This document shows, piece after piece, positions 57,472-64,000 of a DNA stretch of 64,000 nt. Position numbers and translations under genes: made by a program. The notes beneath the pieces were generated by a model, which worked only from the letters and a program-made list of their open reading frames with translations, made no database searches and was not told the DNA's origin. The stretch is from Hofstenia miamia (taxonomy: Eukaryota; Xenacoelomorpha; Acoela). Where the stretch lies: assembly GCA_004352715.1 (NCBI GenBank), contig SCFE01000047.1:642241-706240 (forward strand). Direction: 5' to 3'. How positions within the stretch are numbered: the stretch's first letter is position 1; each line of letters opens with the position of its first letter.

Positions 57472-60075
57472 AGAAGATCCCAAACTTGTTCAATGAATCA
57501 ATTTCATCCTTGTGGAAGCACACACTCACTCTATCAATGTCAACTTCTTTTACAGTGAGGAATCTATGCCTCTACCAGACAACATCCTCAATTTAGAAAG
57601 CTACCTGGAGTCATTCTTCATCATCTGAAAAACAACACTAGCAAGAACAGCAGTTGAGAAAACGCCTTCAGTGACAATGCTTATACTCATCTACATACTC
57701 ATGCATTCCTCAATCCCCAACATCACATTATCACAGAGCAATGGTTAGCAATCAACACATGGCTACTAGCACAAACTATAGAAATCGTGGACACAACCTC
57801 TCTACCCATCAAGGTCACTAAATTGGAAACATGCTTCGCCTTCCAACAGAAACAAGCCACAATCAACAAAATTAACGAATGTTGGTTGACACTAGAAGCT
57901 AAACACATTACTGATGAAACTTGGCCATCAATTCACATTATATCACCATCACGACACTACAATGATAAAACAGAAAAATACTCGCGGAAATCATACAAGC
58001 TGTCGACTTTAATGTCAAAAAAGATTTCTTCTACCTGCTATTCATCAACAAGGACAAGATTCCCGAAATTCCAATGAAATCCATGTTATGGGTCCTATTG
58101 ATTTGTCTAACCAACAACCACAACTTCAAACTACCCATTACAAAAACCGAATTCTACACCATTGCACATCAATGATGCTATGAAATCACAATTGCTCCCA
58201 TCGCGAGAAAAGTAAAAAACTGGCTCCTATAACCAACACAGGCACCAACGTCACTGCTAAAAAAGTTGCAGCAGAGTGCCAACATCTACTAAAAAACATT
58301 ACTAAGCATCATCAACAAAGAAAACGCTTTCAGAAGAACCTCACCCATCATCCTCCAGAACATCCTCGCAATTCATGAAAAGGATCAAGAATTTCTACAC
58401 TACCACACCCATAAATACATGTGGGGAGCTACAGCACAAACACACTTTGTGAAAACAAATGACATACACGGTCCTCTCACCACAGAGATACTACAACAAA
58501 GACCCCACACCACGCAGTCCTATCTAAAACTATGTTGGAATCACAACATAAAAGAAAAGAATGAGTCACTACAATACCTACAAACGTCTTATCCAGAGAT
58601 TACATACAGCCTAATGCAGATTACAGAAGAAACAACAAACATCCTTGGCCACTTCAAACAAATAAAATTAATTAACATGCTCCCAAAAAATGAACTAACA
58701 CTGGACCAAGAATAATAACTATTAGCTGAATCAACACTACAATTATCTCCCCAAATTCAACCATTACTGGAAGAGATAACATACGAGAAAATCTCTCAAA
58801 CTGAAAAAATTCACACCCCGACATGGGTATGTGCTGAAGACCAAAACCTCCTCATGGATAGAGCAGTGCTGAACAACAAAAATCAAATTCAAATCACTCT
58901 CATCCACTACTCCACCATCAAAGTATCAGACATTGAATTAATAAAAATGAATATGTTTGCTGAGTCCTACACAAAAACTGACCTTGAAATTCTAATGTCT
59001 CCCAACCAACAGGTAGCCTTTGACGTTGAATGTGCATCAGCATGCTTTCTCATTCCACGCAAAGTAAAATAATCCCTAGTAACAACATCTCCATTGCAAG
59101 TACTAGGAGAAATCGACCACAAATCTTTGAATTATCCAGTCACCTTTGGCACTGCACAAATCACGCAAACCACCAGCAATTGGCTACAACTAGAAAAGCA
59201 AATCGCCACATCAAACAAGTTCTGCACTCCTCCAAAAATCATTGGCATCCCAGTAATCACGCCGTACCCAAAAGACAAATCTTCCAAACCATCAAACACA
59301 ACATACTTTCACACAAACTATACTTTAACTCTGGTCAATTTCAAGAAAACAAAACTCTTTAAGGATGGTGCCACGAAGTTACAGGACAACGGCCAAGAAT
59401 ACTGGCTCCTTCTCAACACTAAACAATCCCAGGAGGACATCTACAAAAAAGGTCGTCCCATCTGCCAACAAATTGCCAACCTAAAAGAAAAACTTCACAA
59501 GAAGAAACTGAAAAACCTAACTGTATTCACAGGAAGCCAAGACATAATATGGGCAAATCTCATCCACAAAAGCCTAAAATACTACCATGTCTCTAGACAA
59601 GTAGAAATCGTCACCATGATACATGCTGACATAAATGATCCGGACCAAATGTCCAAAGAAACAATACTTCAAAACATTAACTTCCTTTACAAAAATACCA
59701 ACTTTCACCAATCCTTATCGTCAATGTTCCAGTTCTATTTCCCAGACACTAAGCTTGACACCACGTTGGCCAACACATTGGATGTAGACACCAGAATGAC
59801 ACTGATGATCATGCTGAAGGGTCAGAAGCTCTACCAAAACTTCTATGACATATTTCAATGAAGAATAAATAACCTTTGCCAATCAATCCTCATCCAGGCA
59901 CCAACAACAAGCCCAAAAAATATATTCAATATCACAAATGGATTACTCCCAAAATAAAAACAATTGCTTACCTCAATTATACCCAAGACATCTTAGAAAC
60001 AACCTGGGGAGACACCCGCATATTAAAGTTGCTGGATGACACCCACAACCTCATCAGCCAGCCTTCAAAGTAAAC
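57472..60075 (+). pseudogene. Third ORF, main part, unrecognised protein
   Basis: About 860 codons in successive frames. Segments: ITEQWLAINTWLLAQTIEIV, PIKVTKLETCFAFQQKQATI (57787-58077); HKYMWGATAQTHFVKTNDIH and SYPEITYSLMQITEETTNIL (58405-58715); VAFDVECASACFLIPRK (59011-59068); EIDHKSLNYPVTFGTAQIT, NLTVFTGSQDIIWANLIHKS and TLANTLDVDTRMTLMIML (59100-59861); and KYIQYHKWITPKIKTIAYLN with DILETTWGDTRI (59910-60020). The stop TAA is at 60071-60073, about 35 bases before the LTR. No signal peptide, transmembrane segment or Cys-rich ectodomain typical of an envelope protein, and no nucleic-acid enzyme motif, is visible. The longest uninterrupted frame is 59094-59861. Function unknown. Confidence 0.7.
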
Positions 60076-60097
60076 ACCCACATTGATATAGGGTATC

Positions 60098-60107
60098 TCA
60101 GGGGAGG
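60098..60107 (+). promoter_or_regulatory. Polypurine tract
   Basis: CAGGGGAGG directly before the LTR start TGTGTAC; primes plus-strand DNA synthesis in LTR elements. Confidence 0.65.
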
Positions 60108-60298
60108 TGTGTACAATGACCTTTGTCTCTACACGGAATTCCCACGCACATCATTTCGCTGCTGCTAGGAGTCGCCTCTATATCATTCATGATAATTCCT
60201 GCTAACTTCCCGTGCTTACCAGCTACCCAATCACGTTGTTTAGTGTTTACATTTTTGTTCAGCCTCAGCAGGTGTATTACGTATTATTATTCTTTCTG

Positions 60299-60307
60299 TA
60301 TAAATAG
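60299..60307 (+). promoter_or_regulatory. TATA box of the LTR promoter
   Basis: TATAAATAG, 25-35 bases before an AATAAA signal. Typical for the U3/R region of an LTR. Confidence 0.55.
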
Positions 60308-60419
60308 GGAACTAGTGCGTGGAAACAGCTAATAAATTGTTTTAGTTCATATATGCTCTATATTCAGATGGCCATGAGCAGCTAAACTTTCTACGAAGCT
60401 GAGGGGGAGTAAGCAGAGT

Positions 60420-60541
60420 GTGCATTCAGACATAGGACGTCCTCGACTGTCTATGAAAGTGTAGCATCATCCAAATAAAAGTGCATTCAGACATAGGACG
60501 TCCTCGACTGTCTATGAAAGTGTAGCATCATCCAAATAAAA
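60420..60541. repeat. 61-bp tandem duplication
   Basis: The unit GTGCATTCAGACATAGGACG to CCAAATAAAA is present twice (60420-60480 and 60481-60541), nearly identical. It spans the end of the inverted LTR at 60521, so the first unit also carries a copy of that end. Confidence 0.95.
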
Positions 60542-61656
60542 TCTAAAAAGCTGCAAACATCGAGCAAAGTCGAAAATAAGATCGAAGCAATGATGATTAA
60601 AAATTTTGTATTTAGATCAATTAGATTAATTTAGATTTATTTGTATTATGCAAACAAGAAACATTATGTGTCAAAAATAAGAGATTAGTATTGGTTGATA
60701 ATAATACTTTTGGCAAAACAAGGGGCGAAGTCGCTTCCATTATTTTTAGCTGCCATCTTGGCAGACGAAAAGTTTAAATTTAAATAAACAGGTACTTTTC
60801 TAGATTTACTATAAATAAGAACTAAACATTGTAAGCAATTGATAAAAAATTTTATTCGGAATTCTTATTTTGTTCTACTATAATGGTTTGATTATTTAAT
60901 ACGATGTTGAGCTAATTGAGTGGTGTTTAATAGTGGTCTGGATCCATCATAGAGAACGATTCAAGGGTCTCTGTGCCAGATCACGAAAATGCACATAGGT
61001 TAATTGTAGGAGTTTTTCTCTTGATTAGCCGACTAGCCATCATTTAATACATGTATTAAAATAATTTACTTTGAACAAATGGTTGGATAACCAAAATATA
61101 TTAATATCATTTTAGATCCAAATTAGTGACCCATAAATGACCAATAAAGTGACCAAACATGTATTAATTTATAAATGTAGGTTAGGAAGCTGATCAATAC
61201 TAATGCATTTATTAAAGCCAATATATTTTGGTAATGGCTACATGTATTAATTAGGCAGCTAGTAACAAGTCAGGTTGTGAACAACTGAAACACTTTTACA
61301 AAATAGAGTTTAAGTCGAGTTGTGTCATGTCTTGAGTATGCACTGAGCTAGGATAAGGTACACATAAATTGTATCGATGAGCTCAGATGTGGAACTCAAC
61401 CAACTGGAACATCAAAGGATTGGTGAAACTGGATGTGGAGATCAGCTTCAGGCGGATGCCTCTTATCGATCATTGGAGAAATTGCTGCATGGCTTCATCA
61501 CCTAAATAGTGAACAGTTAAATCTTGTTACATTGTGTTAATAGAAACAAAAGCTAAAGCAGTATCTAATTAAGTAAATCCCTACCTGCAAAACTACGACT
61601 TGTGTTATGCAGTAACAAAAGATGAATAGTAATGATGCTTGGTAGAGGATGTTACA
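60521..61656 (-). repeat. Inverted LTR of the 56319 family
   Basis: Reverse complement of 56319-57471 over its whole length: TGTAGCATCATCC at 60521 corresponds to the end GGACGATGCTACA, and GGTAGAGGATGTTACA at 61656 to the start. No matching 4-5-bp flank was found. Confidence 0.85.
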
Positions 61657-61939
61657 CAAGCTGCTTAAGCCCATTCAGTTTTGGGGTTTTAGTTGATCCA
61701 GACATTCGTACATTCTAGGTGGAAGCTATGTTGTCTCACTTCAGCAATAATCACCACGTATTCTTATATGTAACTGGAGTTCATATTCACAGTAGTTATT
61801 CTAGTCTATTATACTTGTTTACTACTCTAAATTGTTTATGCCAAAGCAGTTCTGTAAGATGTTTTACCCGAATGAGAATAGATACCATGCTATCACTATG
61901 CTTTTGCCCGCTCTTAGGGCCAACTATGATGATGCTAGA

Positions 61940-62231
61940 ATATATATGTACTGAGATTGTCAGCATTCGTTTTTAGACGCTAGGAAAAATATAGACTGTT
62001 TTCGATTTACAAAATCATCATCAGTATAAATATGCTGGGAAATAAATGCATACAATACAATTACTGAATGAACTTTAGAATAAATTTAGTGTTATAATGC
62101 TTTATTGCTTATTTAGTAATTGAAGTTTCTTTGTTTGCTAAGTGATTAAAGCTTCACTCGTATTAGGATGTTGTGTTCTTAGTTGTATGTAAAAAAATTT
62201 TTTTAGCTTGGTGTTCATGCATAAAAATTTT
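61940..62231. other. Spacer, no gene seen
   Basis: AT-rich flank of the retroelement. Confidence 0.45.
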
Positions 62232-62330
62232 TTATCTTAGATGTCCGTTAACATGCTCCTTAATTCTCGCTACCAAATTTCGTTTTTTCCCACCATATGA
62301 TTTTTCGTAATCATCACATTTATAAATGTA
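62232..62330 (-). pseudogene. GIY-YIG-type endonuclease tail of a Penelope-like element
   Basis: A minus-strand frame reads YIYKCDDYEKSYGGKKRN, then LVARIKEHVNGHLR, then a stop. Y.YKC..C..SY.G.T.RNL..RI.EH is the core of the GIY-YIG endonuclease fused to the RT in Penelope-like elements; the second Cys of the usual CxxC is Tyr here. Upstream on the same strand (62400-62650) no clear RT is readable, so it is a fragment. Confidence 0.6.
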
Positions 62331-62331
62331 G

Positions 62332-63163
62332 AGAATAGAGGAAACTAACATCTTTGAAATAGGATATTTATTTTGAACATACCTTTATAAGTTGGAGAGT
62401 ATAGGAACGATCTTTCTCCAATTATATTTCGTCTTTAATTTTGATATATTTTCTGTACATTTTTACTTGGGTACATACACAAGGAGGCCGTACATATACA
62501 TTGATCTCGGTTTCATCAAGCTTTTCTCCTTTAATGTCTTCATTGTCATTTTCTTGCAAAATAATGGATTTGAATATTTTTTGATTAATTTATGGGGATC
62601 ACCATTATTTTCCAGGATTCTAAAAACTTTTTGTAATTTGAATATGGAAGCTTATGTCTATTAAACAAAGCTTTGGTTGTAAAATTGTGTACGCTTTGTT
62701 ACAATTTGAATGGTAAGGAATGTATAATCCAGAATCTCAGTTTAATATATACCAACTAGTTTTGTACTTCTTGTTAAAATTTTATAATCAAGCATTCTAA
62801 TGGGTATCATCTTTATTCTTGATCAAATCTTTAGTAGTTTCGCTTGTAAATGATATTTAATTTTTAGGCATTAGGCTTGTCTTTGCTTTTTATGCGATAT
62901 TCAATGTATTTATTAAAGGTATCACAAGTATATGGTAATTTCGAGCATATATATTTTTTTATTTATTATTTTTTGATAATAAAATTCGAATATCCATTTT
63001 TATGAACATTTCTGGAATTATATCAATTGCCATTGGTTACTTCTTGGTATGCTGAACAGATTCTTTATGCTCTTAGAAGAAGGTTAAAAAATGCTGAAAA
63101 CTTTTATTTTGAATGACGGTATGAGTTAGATGGTACATATATATACACTATATATATATTACA

Positions 63164-63197
<34 letters not shown>

Positions 63198-63220
63198 CAT
63201 ACTATATATATATATTACAT
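62332..63220. other. Spacer with TA tracts
   Basis: Open frames here, such as 62392-62664 on plus, are unrecognised. TA tracts alternate with TTACATAC at 63138-63220. Confidence 0.45.
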
Positions 63221-64000
63221 ACACTAGAAAAACTACTAGAAATGGCCTGCTTGAATACGTCTTTCATGTTTAATAATGAAATTTACCAACAAATAGACGG
63301 TATGACAATGGGTTCCCCCATTAGGCCCATTAATGGCAAATTTTGCCATGAACATGATAGAATCGAAATTCCATAGCGAAAAAGTTTTATTTTATAAACG
63401 CTATGTAGATGATATATTCGCCATTTTTAATAAAAAAGAAGCTGGAAATTGAAAATATCAAATTTACGATCAAAGAAAAAAAAGAAAATTCAATTAACTT
63501 TTTAGATGTTACAATTAAAAATTATGATAGCAATTTTACATCCCAAGTATATTTTAAAAAAACAAATACAGGTTTATATATACCATTCACTTCCTATTGT
63601 CCTTTAAAATACAAGACTAATACAATAAAAGGCTTATGTGAAAGATTCATAAAAATATCATCGAATTTTCAACTATTGACAAAGAGCCTAGATGTATTAT
63701 TTTCTACATTCAAAGAAAATGGCTATCCAAATAAAATGTTGAGAGAAATAACATCTAAGTGTTTAAATTCAAATTATGAAATAGATAACAAGAGAAAGAC
63801 AAATAATTGAAAAGATTATTTATACTGGAAGTTACCTTACATTGAAGACAAACAATTTATTATTAAGAAAAAGATTAAAAAATAAATGCAAGTTTAAAAT
63901 CATCTAAAATTAGGCCTATTTTTCCATCATTACAAACGGATAATATATTAATGAATAAAGATAGAATCCCAGACTGTTTAGTTTCATCCATCGTTTACAA
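63221..64000 (+). pseudogene. Penelope-like element reverse transcriptase, runs off window
   Basis: Begins inside the RT: TLEKLLEMACLNTSFMFNNE, IYQQIDGMTMGSP (the QxDGxAMGSP motif), then after a frame change FYKRYVDDIFAIFNKK with the catalytic YVDD box. After a second frame change there is ENSINFLDVTIKN and the thumb (KTNTGLYIPFTSYCPLKYKT, GLCERFIKISSNF). After a stop at 63808 fragments remain, and the last 50 bases read MNKDRIPDCLVSSIVY, the lead-in to the GIY-YIG domain, which would lie beyond the window. Two frame changes (near 63330 and 63440) and stops at 63808 and 63883 show decay. Such elements insert by target-primed reverse transcription. Confidence 0.82.

Larger units (their letters stand above)
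49978..61939 (+). mobile_element. Gypsy-like retroelement, copy 3, with extra ORF and nested LTRs
   Basis: Order: truncated 5' LTR (49978-50171), primer-binding site, gag, protease, RT, RNase H, integrase, large third ORF, polypurine tract (60098-60107), and 3' LTR from 60108. The two LTR-like sequences of another family at 56319-57471 and 60521-61656 are later insertions. Without them the element would be about 9.5 kb. All reading frames are broken. Gag-pol order with integrase after RNase H is that of Ty3/gypsy elements. Confidence 0.85.
60108..61939 (+). repeat. 3' LTR, interrupted
   Basis: Starts TGTGTACAATGACC. A promoter-like TATAAATAG is at 60299-60307 and AATAAA at 60331-60336. The LTR is interrupted at about 60372-61710 by an insertion holding the inverted LTR of the other family, and resumes at about 61711 (GGAAGCTATGTTGTCTC) to GATGCTAGA at 61939. 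The uninterrupted homologue in copy 1 gives a length near 560 bases. Confidence 0.72.

Noticed and set aside
62392-62664. Plus-strand 90-codon frame rich in Phe and Tyr
   Set aside because: Composition-driven; no family resemblance, and it is probably antisense to decayed Penelope-like sequence.

Overview
The window is a 64 kb stretch of an AT-rich draft animal genome with seven runs of N. The evidence for an animal is a pair of rhodopsin-type G-protein-coupled receptor genes, C-type-lectin-like exons, a secreted LDL-receptor class A exon, splice-site-bounded exons and animal-type mobile elements (hAT, Tc1, Ty3/gypsy-like, Penelope-like, Helitron). There is no operon structure. The phylum cannot be fixed from the sequence; a tunicate, cnidarian or other soft-bodied invertebrate would all fit. 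Host genes are few: a first coding exon of a GPCR (2876-3231, minus), a nearly complete but frameshifted GPCR (9655-10820, minus) with a possible upstream exon, a C-type-lectin-like exon (15363-15775, minus) beside a broken second lectin-like exon, and the first exon of an LDLa-repeat secreted protein (44601-45097, plus).

Most of the rest is transposon-derived. From the left: a GRPR-motif transposase fragment at the edge, a 188-bp MITE with a perfect 8-bp target duplication (2202-2389), a 2.2-kb TIR element with a perfect 8-bp duplication sitting inside the lectin-like exon (16065-18246), an internally deleted hAT element that keeps its BED finger and dimerisation domain (18619-19710), another MITE (21120-21290), a deleted Tc1 copy (24448-24636), a deleted gypsy-like copy whose LTR was split by a relative of the 2.2-kb element carrying a transposase fragment (24890-28220), a TTGCAATATA-rich hAT-like element (33348-34187), a decayed Helitron (34732-36215) and a complete Tc1 element with TIRs and TA duplication but a frameshifted transposase (40650-41813).

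From 47.5 to 62 kb the window is a nest of related gypsy-like retroelements. One copy (47527-49470) lacks RNase H but keeps a D,D35E integrase core. The next (49978-61939) has PBS, gag, protease, RT, RNase H, integrase, a large unrecognised third ORF, polypurine tract and LTR, all broken by stops and active-site changes. Two 1.14-1.15 kb LTR-like sequences of another family lie in opposite orientations inside it; the left one is a solo LTR with a 4-bp target duplication. The third ORF has homologous remnants in all three gypsy-like copies, has no visible signal peptide or membrane segment, and is the best candidate here for an undescribed component. The window ends inside a Penelope-like element whose RT is followed by the start of the GIY-YIG linker; an inverted GIY-YIG tail lies about 1 kb upstream.

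The interactions are mainly those of insertion history: hAT-like elements into LTRs and lectin exons, and LTRs into other retroelements. No cellular pathway is encoded as a unit.
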